The notes: a model not told the origin generated them from the letters alone. 64,000 nt of DNA from Bacillota bacterium (GCA_023407175.1 JAEYMU010000052.1:75451-139450), one strand, 5' to 3'. Positions 1-9,514 are shown, counted from the stretch's first letter. Program-made: numbers and translations.

Positions 1-672
1 TCTTAAGTAGATTTCATTTTCAACATAGCAGGTGGTTCCGTCCTCCTGTGTTTCCTTCTTCACTAAATCGGACATTCTTACCAGAACGTATCCGTCCTGA
101 TACATTTTATCCAGTATTTTATTAAATTCCGATATGGTTACCATATATTTATTATAACCGACAGTCATGCTACCGCCGTCAAAGGCCTTGGAAGTATCGG
201 CAATCAGGGAATGGAAGAAAATATGATTGATCTGGGTTATGGAGGTATATTCACCGCCGTAGAGCACCAGTGAAGCCTTTTCGTTTTCCAGCTCGTCGTA
301 TGCTTCTGCCAATTCCTGATAATGCTTATAATTTCCATCTTCCCCCTGATAGCTTTTTATCAGGTCAAGGGCAGTATCATAATAATAGCCCAGTGCCAGC
401 CTCTTTGCCTGTGAGATTAATTCCTGGCGGGTGGCACTTTCCTCAGCGGCCCTTGCTTCCTCCAAAGCCTCAGGGCTGGCCGTCGGACTGCCGGGAGGCG
501 GGGACGGTTGAACAGATATCTCATTGCTGGTTGGGATGTCAGACCGGTTGTTTTCTAAAAACCGGGAGGAGACAAAGAAAATTATAAGCAGAATAACCAC
601 TGCACTGATTGTAATGAGTGCATTTCTTATATGTAAAATCCGAGTGCTTCGATTAAAATTTCTCCTGTTCAT
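1..672 (-). CDS. Polysaccharide deacetylase-like membrane-anchored protein, 3' end cut off by window edge
   Basis: The frame is open from the ATG at 672 to base 1 (224 codons, no stop), so only the N-terminal part is present. It begins with a basic stretch and one hydrophobic segment (about residues 18-36), then a Pro/Ser-rich linker and an alpha-helical region. The part near the edge (VTISEFNKILDKMYQDGY and the preceding HIFFHSL) resembles the start of extracellular clostridial polysaccharide deacetylases, which remove acetyl groups from cell-wall glycans; the catalytic motifs would lie outside the window. A GGGGAAGG ribosome site precedes the ATG, and a 14-bp palindrome (687-700) lies just upstream of it. 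The family call is from memory of similar proteins, hence moderate confidence. Confidence 0.6.
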   Translation of the reverse strand, partial: MNRRNFNRSTRILHIRNALITISAVVILLIIFFVSSRFLENNRSDIPTSNEISVQPSPPPGSPTASPEALEEARAAEESATRQELISQAKRLALGYYYDTALDLIKSYQGEDGNYKHYQELAEAYDELENEKASLVLYGGEYTSITQINHIFFHSLIADTSKAFDGGSMTVGYNKYMVTISEFNKILDKMYQDGYVLVRMSDLVKKETQEDGTTCYVENEIYLR

Positions 673-873
673 ACCCTTCCCCTTTCGCTGTGTGCACAGC
701 TCTGTGTTCAACGCCTGCACCATAGATTATAACATAGAAAGAGGATAAAGTTCCTTGCGAATCAATTAAATTTATATCAAATATTGTTAAGTTATCGTAA
801 TTATTATGTAAAATATTGTTGCTTTGTGCATTTTTAGGCACTAGTACTGCTTTGCTATTTGCAGGACGATGCA

Positions 874-1602
874 CTACTCTTGATTGGCCAGATTTGCTTT
901 GTTGTTTTTTATGTACTGATTGATATATTCCAGAATTCCAAGATGAATTGCCCATGCCATTTTTTCCTGATAAGCGTCATTGCATAAGAGCTTTGCTTCT
1001 GCCCAGTTGGATAAAAAGCCGCATTCTACAATTACCAGGGGGCAGCTTGATTGCTTTAGCAAAAAATAAGTACCGTTGGCCTTGGCCAATCTTTGATTGC
1101 CGTCGTTCATTGATTTTTTGATGCTTTCCTGTAATACTTCAGCTAAAATTTTCCCCTGCTGCGAATTTTTATAGTAAAACATCTGGGCGCCCTTTGATGA
1201 TTCCTGGGAAAAGCTGTTCTGATGAATACTGATGGCAAATACCGCATTGCTGGAATTAATGATTTTTATCCGCCTTCTCATGTCGGCAAGCTTCCAATTA
1301 GAATCAGATTTTGTATATAAGCCGTCATCACTTTCCCGGGTCATAATGACATGAATATCATTTTGTTCCAGCAGCAGCTTTAATTTATAAGCAATGCTTA
1401 GGTTAATATCCTTTTCTAAAGCATGATTAACGCCTACCTTTCCCGGGTCCAGGCCACCATGTCCGGCATCGAGAACAATGGTGATTTTATCTGTCTTTGA
1501 GCTAAACAGATGCTCCATAACATCCATTCCCTGTTCTGTGAAGAGAAGACAGGCGAATAGAATCAGAATAAAAAATATCAGATTAAAATAATTTCTTTTC
1601 AT
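874..1602 (-). CDS. cwlD: N-acetylmuramoyl-L-alanine amidase, CwlD-like (Amidase_3)
   Basis: A 242-residue zinc amidase with an N-terminal membrane segment or signal anchor (residues 5-22) and one Amidase_3 domain. Zinc and catalytic motifs are visible in order: DAGHGG (His), the Glu of EKDIN, SIHQN (His) and VECGF (Glu). Size and single-domain layout match CwlD, which strips peptide side chains from muramic acid so that muramic delta-lactam can form in the spore cortex, a step needed for germination. The gene stands alone about 200 bp upstream of the deacetylase-like gene on the same strand; deacetylation is the other half of delta-lactam synthesis, so the pairing is suggestive. A vegetative Amidase_3 enzyme cannot be excluded. 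Confidence 0.8.
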   Translation of the reverse strand: MKRNYFNLIFFILILFACLLFTEQGMDVMEHLFSSKTDKITIVLDAGHGGLDPGKVGVNHALEKDINLSIAYKLKLLLEQNDIHVIMTRESDDGLYTKSDSNWKLADMRRRIKIINSSNAVFAISIHQNSFSQESSKGAQMFYYKNSQQGKILAEVLQESIKKSMNDGNQRLAKANGTYFLLKQSSCPLVIVECGFLSNWAEAKLLCNDAYQEKMAWAIHLGILEYINQYIKNNKANLANQE

Positions 1603-1708
1603 ACAGACACACCAAACATATGCTTCTTATATTCATATGATTGATCCGATAAGATAAGTCGAAAAATATGAGCCGGTTCGAAAGTTTCAATAATTTTTCA
1701 TTTTCCTC

Positions 1709-1736
1709 TTGACATTAATGCTCCATGTGTTATAGT
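1709..1736 (+). promoter_or_regulatory. Sigma-A type promoter of clpB
   Basis: TTGACA (1709-1714), 16-bp spacer, TATAGT (1731-1736). I see no CIRCE repeat (TTAGCACTC-N9-GAGTGCTAA) nor a CtsR-like heptad repeat nearby, although both are common in front of Firmicute heat-shock genes. Confidence 0.75.
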
Positions 1737-1773
1737 TTGAATAGAACAAATAAAACACAAATAGGAGAAGGAA

Positions 1774-1808
1774 GGGAGGAGAAATCCTCCTGAAAAACAA
1801 GGAGGATT
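1774..1808 (+). promoter_or_regulatory. SD / anti-SD / SD switch-like leader of clpB
   Basis: GGAGGA (1775-1780), tetraloop GAAA, TCCTCC (1785-1790), an 8-base gap, then the true ribosome site AAGGAGGA (1799-1806), six bases before the ATG region at 1814. TCCTCCT can pair either with the upstream copy (6-7 bp, GNRA-type loop) or with the real Shine-Dalgarno (7 bp, 8-base loop). The two pairings exclude each other. The same layout with the same loop sizes recurs at 11560-11591. A translational switch or RNA thermometer is my inference. Confidence 0.6.
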
Positions 1809-1813
1809 GGGAT

Positions 1814-4408
1814 ATGAATATTAATAAATTTACGCAAAATTCGATTCAGGCGGTTCAAAATTGTGAAAGCCTGGCCTATGAATACGGGCATCAGGAAATC
1901 GATGTGGAGCACCTGCTCCATAGCCTGCTGACCCTGGAGGACAGTCTGATTAAAAAGCTTTTGGAGAAGATGGGTATTAACACGGAGGTATTTCTGGCAC
2001 AGGTAAAGGGGCTGCTGAACAAGCGTCCGAAGGTATCCGGCGGACAGCTGGTAATCAGCAATGACTTGAATAAAATTCTGATTTATGCTGAGAATGAAGC
2101 AAAGCAGATGGGTGATTCCTATGTCTCTGTGGAGCATCTTTTTCTTAGTCTGCTGAAACAGCCAAGTAAAGAGGTTAAGACCTTATTGAATGATTTTCGC
2201 ATTAACCGGGAGGATTTTCTAAGGGTGCTTCAGACGGTGAGGGGAAATCAGCGTGTAGTAAATGACAACCCGGAAGCCACCTATGATACTCTTGAAAAAT
2301 ACGGCTATGATCTGGTGACACGTGCCAGAGAGCAGAAGCTTGACCCGGTGATCGGACGTGACAGCGAGATACGTAATGTGATCCGTATTCTTTCCAGAAA
2401 GACGAAGAACAATCCTGTGCTGATCGGTGAACCCGGTGTTGGTAAGACGGCGGTTGTGGAAGGACTGGCCCAGCGTATCGTAAGAGGTGATGTTCCGCAG
2501 TCCTTGCAGGATAAGAAGCTTTTTGCACTGGATATGGGCTCCCTGGTTGCCGGGGCCAAATACCGCGGTGAATTTGAGGAGCGTCTGAAGGCGGTGCTGG
2601 AGGAGGTTGCAAAGAGCGAGGGACAGATTATCCTTTTTATCGATGAGCTTCATACCATCGTAGGGGCAGGCAAGGCGGAGGGCTCCATGGATATGGGCAA
2701 TATGCTAAAGCCCATGCTTGCCAGAGGAGAACTCCACTGTATCGGTGCTACTACCCTGAATGAATACCGTCAGATTATCGAGAAGGATGCAGCCCTGGAG
2801 CGGCGTTTTCAGCCGGTTATGGTGGAGGAGCCGACGGTAGAGGATACCATTTCCATCTTAAGGGGACTGAAGGAACGCTATGAGGTATTCCACGGAGTTA
2901 AAATAACCGATGGTGCTCTGGTCAGCGCGGCGACCCTTTCCAACCGTTATATTTCCGACCGTTTCCTGCCGGATAAGGCAATCGACCTGGTGGATGAAGC
3001 CTGTGCCCTGATTAAGACGGAGCTTGACTCCATGCCGACGGAACTGGATGACATGCAGCGCCGTATTATGCAGATGGAAATAGAGGAGGCGGCGCTTAAG
3101 AAGGAAAATGACCGGTTAAGTGCGGACCGGTTGATTGATTTGCAAAAGGACCTGGCAGAGCTTCGGGATACCTTTGCCAATTCGAAGGCAACCTGGGATA
3201 AGGAAAAGGCTTCGATGGAAAGGGTTCATAAGCTAAGAGAGGCTCTGGAGGGATTGAATAATGAAATTGAGCTGGCAGAGCGCAGTTATGATTTAAATAA
3301 GGCGGCAGAGTTAAAATACGGACGGCTGCCGGAGCTTCAGAGACAATTGCAGGAGGAAGAAGACCGGATTAAAAGGGAAGGCAACGCTCTTGTTCATGAG
3401 AATGTCAGCGAGGAGGAGATTGCGAAGATTGTATCCCGTTGGACTGGTATTCCCATTACAAAGCTGACCGAAGGAGAGCGCAGCAAGACCCTTCACCTGG
3501 GGGCGGAGCTTCATAAGAGAGTTGTCGGACAGGATGAGGGTGTGGATAAGGTATCGGATGCCATCCTCCGCTCCAAGGCGGGGATTAAGGACCCGACAAA
3601 GCCCATCGGCTCGTTCTTGTTCCTTGGTCCGACAGGTGTGGGCAAGACGGAGCTGGCAAAGGCCCTTGCAGAGAATTTATTTGACAATGAGCACAATATG
3701 GTGCGTATTGATATGAGCGAATATATGGAGAAGCATTCGGTGGCCAGACTAATCGGAGCGCCTCCCGGATATATTGGATACGAGGAGGGCGGACAGCTGA
3801 CTGAGGCGGTAAGGCGTAAGCCCTACACTGTTATCCTGTTCGATGAGATCGAGAAAGCCCATCCCGATGTATTCAATGTGCTTTTGCAGGTGCTGGATGA
3901 CGGGCGTATCACCGATTCCCAGGGCAGGACGGTGGATTTTAAGAATACCATTATCATCCTGACCTCCAACATCGGTTCCAGATACCTGCTGGAGGGTATC
4001 GGTGAGGACGGCTACATCAGCAGTGAATGTGAGGATATGGTTATGACAGACCTGCGTGCCTCCTTCCGTCCGGAGTTCTTAAACCGTCTGGACGAAATCA
4101 TATTGTTTAAGCCGCTGACAAAGGATAATATCAGTGATATCATGGATTTGCTGGTTGTTGATTTGAATAAGCGTCTGGCAGATAAGGAAATTAAAATTGC
4201 CCTGACAGATGGCGCAAAGGCCTTTATTGCAGACCAGGCCTATGATCCGGTATACGGTGCAAGGCCGTTAAAGCGCTATCTTCAGAAAAATGTGGAGACC
4301 CTAAGTGCCCGGCTGATTCTAAGCGATCAGGTTCAGCTGGGAGATATCATTGTTATTGATGTGCATCATAATCAGCTTGAGGCATCTGTGAAGCAGAGTA
4401 ACCTGTAA
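1814..4408 (+). CDS. clpB: ATP-dependent disaggregase ClpB
   Basis: 864 residues, the usual ClpB length. Order: Clp N-terminal repeats (1-145), first AAA+ module with Walker A GEPGVGKT (about 205) and Walker B FIDELH, the long coiled-coil middle domain (about 400-530), second AAA+ module with GPTGVGKT (about 605) and the C-terminal D2-small domain. ClpB works as a hexamer with DnaK/DnaJ/GrpE to pull proteins out of aggregates. The middle domain separates it from ClpC and ClpA. It is monocistronic: own promoter at 1709, terminator at 4427. Its ribosome site is enclosed in an unusual anti-SD leader, so control may be partly translational. Confidence 0.97.
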   Translation: MNINKFTQNSIQAVQNCESLAYEYGHQEIDVEHLLHSLLTLEDSLIKKLLEKMGINTEVFLAQVKGLLNKRPKVSGGQLVISNDLNKILIYAENEAKQMGDSYVSVEHLFLSLLKQPSKEVKTLLNDFRINREDFLRVLQTVRGNQRVVNDNPEATYDTLEKYGYDLVTRAREQKLDPVIGRDSEIRNVIRILSRKTKNNPVLIGEPGVGKTAVVEGLAQRIVRGDVPQSLQDKKLFALDMGSLVAGAKYRGEFEERLKAVLEEVAKSEGQIILFIDELHTIVGAGKAEGSMDMGNMLKPMLARGELHCIGATTLNEYRQIIEKDAALERRFQPVMVEEPTVEDTISILRGLKERYEVFHGVKITDGALVSAATLSNRYISDRFLPDKAIDLVDEACALIKTELDSMPTELDDMQRRIMQMEIEEAALKKENDRLSADRLIDLQKDLAELRDTFANSKATWDKEKASMERVHKLREALEGLNNEIELAERSYDLNKAAELKYGRLPELQRQLQEEEDRIKREGNALVHENVSEEEIAKIVSRWTGIPITKLTEGERSKTLHLGAELHKRVVGQDEGVDKVSDAILRSKAGIKDPTKPIGSFLFLGPTGVGKTELAKALAENLFDNEHNMVRIDMSEYMEKHSVARLIGAPPGYIGYEEGGQLTEAVRRKPYTVILFDEIEKAHPDVFNVLLQVLDDGRITDSQGRTVDFKNTIIILTSNIGSRYLLEGIGEDGYISSECEDMVMTDLRASFRPEFLNRLDEIILFKPLTKDNISDIMDLLVVDLNKRLADKEIKIALTDGAKAFIADQAYDPVYGARPLKRYLQKNVETLSARLILSDQVQLGDIIVIDVHHNQLEASVKQSNL

Positions 4409-4426
4409 TAATATTAAAGCATTTGC

Positions 4427-4478
4427 AACGCCATCGGTCAGAAGCCGGGTAGAAGGTTTCTGACGGGTGGCGTTTTTT
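4427..4478 (+). terminator. Intrinsic terminator of clpB
   Basis: Long stem AACGCCATCGGTCAGAAGCC against GGTTTCTGACGGGTGGCGTT (two mismatches), followed by a run of T. Confidence 0.85.
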
Positions 4479-4702
4479 GTGATTTCAAATAAATTTCAAT
4501 AAAATTTAAGAATACTTAAGACAATGTTGACACAAACATGTACGACAAAGTAAATTTTTCCTGCTAATATAAACTTGCTACATGAAGTGCAGCATTTACA
4601 GTGATAAAGCTAAACGGAGGAAGGCTTGAAAGAAAGTCACTTTCAAACTATTTATTAGTGCATATCACAAGCAGGCTTGTAATATGCGGAAGGGTGTTAA
4701 AA

Positions 4703-6682
4703 ATGAAGGTAAAAAAGACAGGAAAATTAATGAAAGCTACTGCTGCTATCCTGGCGGTTATGGTGAGCAGTCAAACTTTTATTCCGGTACTTGCAGCTGA
4801 TAGCGTGGATGCTTCAGCAATTGATCCGGTACCGGGAGCCTATGGTTATTATGTAGATGTATATACCAATAATTCATCCTCGAACATGACACCGGAGATA
4901 AATCCGTCCATTGGCGTTCTATCAGGCTTTCTCAAGCTGTGGACCCCGGGCACGGAATGGAATAACGGAACTATACTGGATGAGGCCATTTTGAATGAAA
5001 ACATTGATAAGGCGGCAGAAATAACAAATACCAGAACGCAGAAAGAGGAGGACCGGGCCTATTTGGATGACCGTCGTAACCAGAACTACAGTATGATCAG
5101 CGGACTGGGAGTCTACGCAGAGAACTTTATCAAGGGAGCAAACGCCGGTACAACGATTTCAGATACCATTCCGGCGGATGCAACTACGGTAAAATATGAA
5201 GACGGCGGAAACAGTAGCGGAGTATGGGCGGATGAAACCTCTTCCCTCGGAAGCATCGTAAAGTTTGTAAATACCGTAAGAAACAGCAGCGCCTCTACCT
5301 CCTCGGCTAAAGCATTTTTTAAGTATATGCGTCCCTTCCGCTGGTCGGAGGATGTAAGCATCGTATCAACGCTGATACCCTGCAAAAGCTCGGACCCTTC
5401 CAATGACGGGGGATTTCCGAGCGGACATACCAACGCTGCATATCTTGCAGCCTTGAGCCTGGCGTATGCTGTTCCTGAAAGATATCAGGAGATGCTGACA
5501 AGAGCTTCTGAGCTTGGTAATAATCGAATTGTTGCGGGCATGCATTCTCCTCTGGATGTTATAGGAGGACGTATTATGGCAACTGCGGTTATGGCTTCGA
5601 TGCTGAATGATCCCACAAATGCTGAACTAAAAAAGGCGGCCTATGAACAGGCGCAAAATGTACTGCTTACACAGACAGGGACCTCCACGGACCAATACAG
5701 TGATTATAAGACAAATTTAAAAAACTATACCTACCGTTTGACCTACGGCTTTGAACAGACCGGAGATACAACAAAGGCAATGGTGGTTCCGAAGGGAGCG
5801 GAGGCATTACTGGAAACCAGGCTGCCCTACCTTGACGCGACCCAAAGACGCTGGGTATTATATTCCACCGGTCTTCCCTCCGGATATCCGGTACTTGATG
5901 ATGCGGAAGGCTGGGGACGTCTGAACCTGTTTGCCGCTGCCAATGGCTATGGTGCCTTTGATAATGATGTAACAGTTACGATGGATGCTTCCCAGGGCGG
6001 TTATCATGCGCTGGATTATTGGAAAAATGATATTTCCGGCAGCGGAGCGCTTACAAAAAAGGGAACAGGGACTCTCATTCTTTCCGGTAATAACACCTAT
6101 ACGGGAGGTACTGTTCTTGAGGAAGGAAGCCTGAAAGCAGCATCAGGCACAGCCTTCGGCCAGGGGGATGTGATTAACAGCAGCGGTACAATCATGGAAG
6201 ATGCTTCTGAGGGGCTTACAATAGATGGAGATTATACACAGATGGAAGAGGGGACGCTTGAGCTTAATATTGGCAGCGAAGAAGATATTGTGAATATTAC
6301 CGGTCAGGCATCCTTTGACGGAACACTGGTAATCAACTTTATAAATGACTATGTTCCTGCAAACGATATGGAAATTATTTCGTTTTCCTCCCTGGATGCA
6401 GGTACGGAATTTAGTGAGGTAGAAATTCATGGATTGCCGGAAGAGTATAAAGCGCAGATTACCGGGGAAGCTCTTGTGGTTAGTACAGAAGCAACCGCTA
6501 ATGACACAGCAGAGGATAGTGACAGCACCGATACTGCGGAAACCACCGGTGAGACAGAGGCCGGCGCGACCGAATCACCTGCAACCGGGGATTCTTCAGG
6601 TGCCGTATTCTATTTTGCCATGCTGGCCTTCGGTATCACCGGTGTTACGGTATATAATAGGAAAAGCAGAAAAAATGCATAA
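4703..6682 (+). CDS. Secreted PAP2-family phosphatase with autotransporter-type repeat and C-terminal wall anchor
   Basis: The frame is open from 4601, but the start at 4703 (MKVKKTGKLMK) has an upstream purine-rich ribosome site and gives a clean signal peptide ending near VLAADS; 659 residues. The PAP2/acid-phosphatase signature is complete: KYMRPF, PSGHTNAAY and NRIVAGMHSPLD, the residues that form and break the phospho-His intermediate. After it, around residues 430-480, is an autotransporter-associated beta-strand repeat (GTGTLILSGNNTYTGGT). The C-terminus has an acidic Thr-rich spacer, a sortase-like SPATGD, a hydrophobic segment and a basic tail, as in wall-anchored proteins. It probably hydrolyses phosphate esters at the cell surface; substrate unknown. 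Autotransporter repeats are unexpected in a Gram-positive but are found in some. Confidence 0.8.
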   Translation: MKVKKTGKLMKATAAILAVMVSSQTFIPVLAADSVDASAIDPVPGAYGYYVDVYTNNSSSNMTPEINPSIGVLSGFLKLWTPGTEWNNGTILDEAILNENIDKAAEITNTRTQKEEDRAYLDDRRNQNYSMISGLGVYAENFIKGANAGTTISDTIPADATTVKYEDGGNSSGVWADETSSLGSIVKFVNTVRNSSASTSSAKAFFKYMRPFRWSEDVSIVSTLIPCKSSDPSNDGGFPSGHTNAAYLAALSLAYAVPERYQEMLTRASELGNNRIVAGMHSPLDVIGGRIMATAVMASMLNDPTNAELKKAAYEQAQNVLLTQTGTSTDQYSDYKTNLKNYTYRLTYGFEQTGDTTKAMVVPKGAEALLETRLPYLDATQRRWVLYSTGLPSGYPVLDDAEGWGRLNLFAAANGYGAFDNDVTVTMDASQGGYHALDYWKNDISGSGALTKKGTGTLILSGNNTYTGGTVLEEGSLKAASGTAFGQGDVINSSGTIMEDASEGLTIDGDYTQMEEGTLELNIGSEEDIVNITGQASFDGTLVINFINDYVPANDMEIISFSSLDAGTEFSEVEIHGLPEEYKAQITGEALVVSTEATANDTAEDSDSTDTAETTGETEAGATESPATGDSSGAVFYFAMLAFGITGVTVYNRKSRKNA

Positions 6683-6723
6683 TTGAGACTCTTTACAGCC
6701 AGGCAGTAATAATCAAAGCATAG

Positions 6724-6762
6724 AATATCGCCAATCACTGATTGTGACTGGCGATATTTTTT
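6724..6762 (+). terminator. Intrinsic terminator after the PAP2 gene
   Basis: ATATCGCCA / TGGCGATAT stem with inner TCAC/GTGA pairing, followed by six T. Confidence 0.85.
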
Positions 6763-6846
6763 ATCTTATTATAATTGACAAGGATTTGCAAAGATGCTAT
6801 AACTAAATTAGAACTGAACATACAGTACTAAAATGGAGGCTATGAA

Positions 6847-7455
6847 ATGAATATACCGAATGCAAGAGAGAGGATTCTTAGTACGGCAGTCAGAATATTT
6901 GCCGAAAAAAGCTATGAGGGTTCCCGCATTGATGAAATAGCCAGGGAAGCAAATGTACCCAAATCCCTGATTTATTACCATTTTAAAAGCAAGGAGGAAA
7001 TTCTTCAGGTATTGGTGGACAATTTTATTCGGGAATATCTGGATCTGATTGACGATACGGTCTCGGAGAGCCACCAGGAGAGGGCCGAGGAGCTGGCCTC
7101 GCGGATGAAAAACAGATATTATGAGTTCGGGCAGCGCAATGCAGACCTGGTTAGGGTTATTTTAATTGATTCCCTAAAGAAGACGAAGGAAAGACCCGTA
7201 CTGTTTCAGATCGTCGAAGCCATGACAGCAAAGGAGGCCGGCCATAAGCCTGAGGGGACGGAGGATATCCAGGAAAGAAGAGTTGCGGAATTCTTTACAA
7301 GCTTTATGCCCAATTATGCATATATCTGCTTTGCAGATTCCTGGGTAAAGTACTTTCAGCTTGATCGGAAGGAATTTGACCGGCTGTATCTTAAGGTTTA
7401 TGAAGAAACACATGGGGCATATCATAAAAATCACGATTTAAGAGATTCAAGATAA
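6847..7455 (+). CDS. TetR/AcrR family transcriptional regulator
   Basis: 202 residues. The N-terminal helix-turn-helix is typical of TetR: ARERILSTAVRIFAEK, then IDEIAREANVPKSLIYYHFK and SKEEILQVLVDNF. The C-terminal ligand domain (about 60-200) has no recognisable ligand signature. The start at 6847 is the only workable ATG near the GGAGG site, since the ATG at 6842 stops at once. A metallo-hydrolase follows after 17 bases and is probably co-transcribed, which suggests that the regulator controls, and responds to a substrate of, that enzyme (inference). Confidence 0.9.
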   Translation: MNIPNARERILSTAVRIFAEKSYEGSRIDEIAREANVPKSLIYYHFKSKEEILQVLVDNFIREYLDLIDDTVSESHQERAEELASRMKNRYYEFGQRNADLVRVILIDSLKKTKERPVLFQIVEAMTAKEAGHKPEGTEDIQERRVAEFFTSFMPNYAYICFADSWVKYFQLDRKEFDRLYLKVYEETHGAYHKNHDLRDSR

Positions 7456-7472
7456 GAAAGGATGGGTAATCC

Positions 7473-8198
7473 ATGAAGCAGGAAATTATACCGATTGATC
7501 TGGAGGGGGTCAACTGTTACCTCGGTAAATCCGAGGAAGGCTTTGTTTTATTTGATACCGGCGGGCATCTTATCATGGATAAGAGCTTCACAAACCGGAG
7601 GGAGGAGCTGACAGGCCGGCTGGAAGAACTGGGCATAAGGTCCGGTAATCTAAAGGCAATTATATTGACCCATGGTGACAGTGACCATGCGGCAAATGCA
7701 GCCTTCTTAAGAGAAAAATATAAAAGTATGATTGCAATACACAGGGATGATCTGGAGCTGGTTAATGAGGTTACTCTGAATAAGATGATGGAGAGCTTTC
7801 GCTATCGTTCCGTGATATATAAAGCCATATTTGGATTGCTGAAAAATAAGATAGAAGCAATGACACAAAAGGTTTTAAACGATTTTGAACAATTTAAACC
7901 CGATGTATTTCTTAAGGAAGGGGATGATTTGTCTGCCTATGGATTTTCGGGAAAGGTTTTGCATCTTCCGGGACATACTCCCGGTTCAATTGGCATATTA
8001 AGTGAACAGGGAGAACTGGTTGCAGGTGATATTTTTACAAATGTTAAAAAGCCTGCTCTGGCACCGAATGCAGCTGATTTCAGGCGCCTGGAAGAAAGCG
8101 CTGCAAGGCTTTACTCCATGAAGATTACAAGGGTTTATCCCGGGCATGGCAGACCCTTTGAAGTGTCGCAGGAGGGGCTGGTAAAACAGCTGCGTTAA
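7473..8198 (+). CDS. MBL-fold metallo-hydrolase
   Basis: 241 residues with the metallo-beta-lactamase fold motifs: THGDSDH (the HxDxDH metal site, with Gly-Asp-Ser between His and Asp-His), HLPGHTPGS (third metal ligand), GDIFTN (bridging Asp) and YPGHGRPF (last His). The layout resembles glyoxalase II-like and lactonase-like hydrolases; the substrate cannot be told. It follows the TetR gene after 17 bases with its own GAAAGGATGG ribosome site, making a two-gene operon. Confidence 0.85.
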   Translation: MKQEIIPIDLEGVNCYLGKSEEGFVLFDTGGHLIMDKSFTNRREELTGRLEELGIRSGNLKAIILTHGDSDHAANAAFLREKYKSMIAIHRDDLELVNEVTLNKMMESFRYRSVIYKAIFGLLKNKIEAMTQKVLNDFEQFKPDVFLKEGDDLSAYGFSGKVLHLPGHTPGSIGILSEQGELVAGDIFTNVKKPALAPNAADFRRLEESAARLYSMKITRVYPGHGRPFEVSQEGLVKQLR

Positions 8199-8266
8199 GG
8201 AAATGTTGAATGAGTCGAGCCTATTGTTCATAGAATTTAATAAGTGATGATTCTATGGAGGTTCGG

Positions 8267-8683
8267 ATGAAGAGGTTTGCAGCAGCAATTCTGCTTCTTA
8301 CGATAATGGTGATGACCATCCTGCTGACTGGTTGTAAGACTGAGGATACGGATATCAAGAAAATAAGGGATTTGGATTTTACAGTTGTTGAGGATGCTGA
8401 TCTGCCCGGAGAGCTGAAGGAGATTATTGACGAGAAGAAGGAGGAGCCGTTTAAGCTTACCTATTCGAATAAGGATAACCTTTATATTGTTGTAGGCTAT
8501 GGGAAGCAAAACAGCGGAGGCTACAGCATTACAGTGGAGGCTTTGTATCTGACCAAAAATGCGATTTATATTGATACGAATTTGATTGGACCAACCAAGG
8601 AGGATATGGTTTCACAGGGAGTCACCTTTCCTTATATTGTGGTTAAGCTGGAAGATATGGAGGAGCCGGTTGTTTTTAATTAA
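8267..8683 (+). CDS. Small lipoprotein with PrcB C-terminal domain
   Basis: The frame opens at 8255, but the GGAGG there serves as ribosome site for the ATG at 8267, giving a lipoprotein signal MKRFAAAILLLTIMVMTILL and lipobox LTGC. The 138-residue product has one domain (about 60-135) rich in beta strands, with YIVVGYGKQNSGGYSI, the pattern of the PrcB C-terminal domain named after a subunit of a spirochaete surface protease complex. In Firmicutes such proteins are mostly uncharacterised. Likely tethered to the outer face of the membrane. It has its own terminator at 8695. Confidence 0.7.
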   Translation: MKRFAAAILLLTIMVMTILLTGCKTEDTDIKKIRDLDFTVVEDADLPGELKEIIDEKKEEPFKLTYSNKDNLYIVVGYGKQNSGGYSITVEALYLTKNAIYIDTNLIGPTKEDMVSQGVTFPYIVVKLEDMEEPVVFN

Positions 8684-8694
8684 TGGTTGTCAGA

Positions 8695-8730
8695 AACCGC
8701 GGACAGGAACCAATGGTCCGCGGTATTTTT
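8695..8730 (+). terminator. Intrinsic terminator after the PrcB-like gene
   Basis: Perfect ACCGCGGAC / GTCCGCGGT stem, then ATTTTT. Confidence 0.9.
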
Positions 8731-9023
8731 ATGGCTGGAAGGAAAAATAATCAGGAATAATTGGAATTATAATGTAATAATAACAATATTTAGTCGTTGA
8801 CAAACTGTAAGCAACCATATCTTGTGGTTTTGACTAAAATTTGGCAATGTGCTGTATACAAATGGTGGTATGAGAGCTTCTTTTGTGCATGTTTTGATTT
8901 TGGCTTGCTTGAAAGGATTGCTGGTGAGAATTTATTCCAAAAATATATACAAAATTTTTTAACTTTCATGTGCATATTTTTCAGTATAATTGACTTGTTT
9001 GGATCGAATTGTCTGAATATTTG
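8731..9023. other. AT-rich stretch with no recognisable gene
   Basis: About 290 bp between the terminator and the veg promoter. It contains a TTGACA at 8797 but no good -10 at proper spacing, and only a 76-codon frame without a ribosome site. Nothing further recognised. Confidence 0.5.
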
Positions 9024-9052
9024 TTGACGATAATTGGAATTTGTGATATAAT
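9024..9052 (+). promoter_or_regulatory. Strong sigma-A promoter of veg
   Basis: TTGACG (9024-9029), 17-bp spacer, TATAAT (9047-9052). The transcript would have a leader of about 160 bases before the veg start. Confidence 0.85.
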
Positions 9053-9218
9053 GAAAACGCTGCGAGGGTATGCAGACTTATTTGTATTATCCGAGCGGAG
9101 CAAAATAGTGAAGATACATGAGATTGTTACAGCTTTATTTAGAAGGATGTTTTGCCTTCCCGTAGGTGGTTGACCTGTTCCGGCTATGGTGAAAGGAAGC
9201 ATTGATAAGGAGAAAATA

Positions 9219-9464
9219 ATGATGAAGCAAATTGATGTAAACTATGTAAGAAATGCCGTTATGAATCAAACAGGGAAGAAAGTTAAAATCAGGATAAACA
9301 GGGGAAGACATAAGGTGGATGTTTCTGAAGGGATAATCTCCGAGACCTATCCAAGCATATTTTTAGTGAAGATTCAGGAAGCTAAGAATATGCCGGTCAA
9401 AACAGTATCCTACAGCTATACGGATATATTAACAAAAGACGTGGAATTAATACTTTGCAGTTAA
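9219..9464 (+). CDS. veg: Veg family protein
   Basis: 81 residues from the ATG at 9219, which has AAGGAG at ideal distance; the frame runs open from 9186 but that start lacks a ribosome site. The sequence (GKKVKIRINRGRHKVDVSEG, then IISETYPSIFLVKI and SYSYTDILTKDVEL) matches the small, highly conserved Veg proteins of Firmicutes. In Bacillus subtilis Veg is strongly expressed and promotes biofilm matrix genes, acting through SinR; the role in clostridia is not established. Gene order veg then sipL fits clostridial genomes. A terminator follows directly. Confidence 0.9.
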   Translation: MMKQIDVNYVRNAVMNQTGKKVKIRINRGRHKVDVSEGIISETYPSIFLVKIQEAKNMPVKTVSYSYTDILTKDVELILCS

Positions 9465-9479
9465 GGCATAGATAAATGG

Positions 9480-9514
9480 AGCTAGTACCTGGTAAACAGG
9501 TATTAGCTTTTTTT
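9480..9514 (+). terminator. Intrinsic terminator of veg
   Basis: AGCTAGTACCTG / CAGGTATTAGCT stem with a five-base loop, then seven T. Confidence 0.9.

Noticed and set aside
1603..1813. CIRCE or CtsR operator before clpB
   Set aside because: No TTAGCACTC-type or heptad repeat found by eye.
1730..2137. 135-codon minus frame overlapping the clpB start
   Set aside because: Antisense to clpB and its leader; no motifs.
4601..4702. Extended N-terminus of the PAP2 protein
   Set aside because: Would place 34 residues in front of a perfect signal peptide; the start at 4703 fits better.
8797..9027. 76-codon plus frame before veg
   Set aside because: Cys/Phe-rich composition of AT-rich non-coding DNA and no ribosome site.
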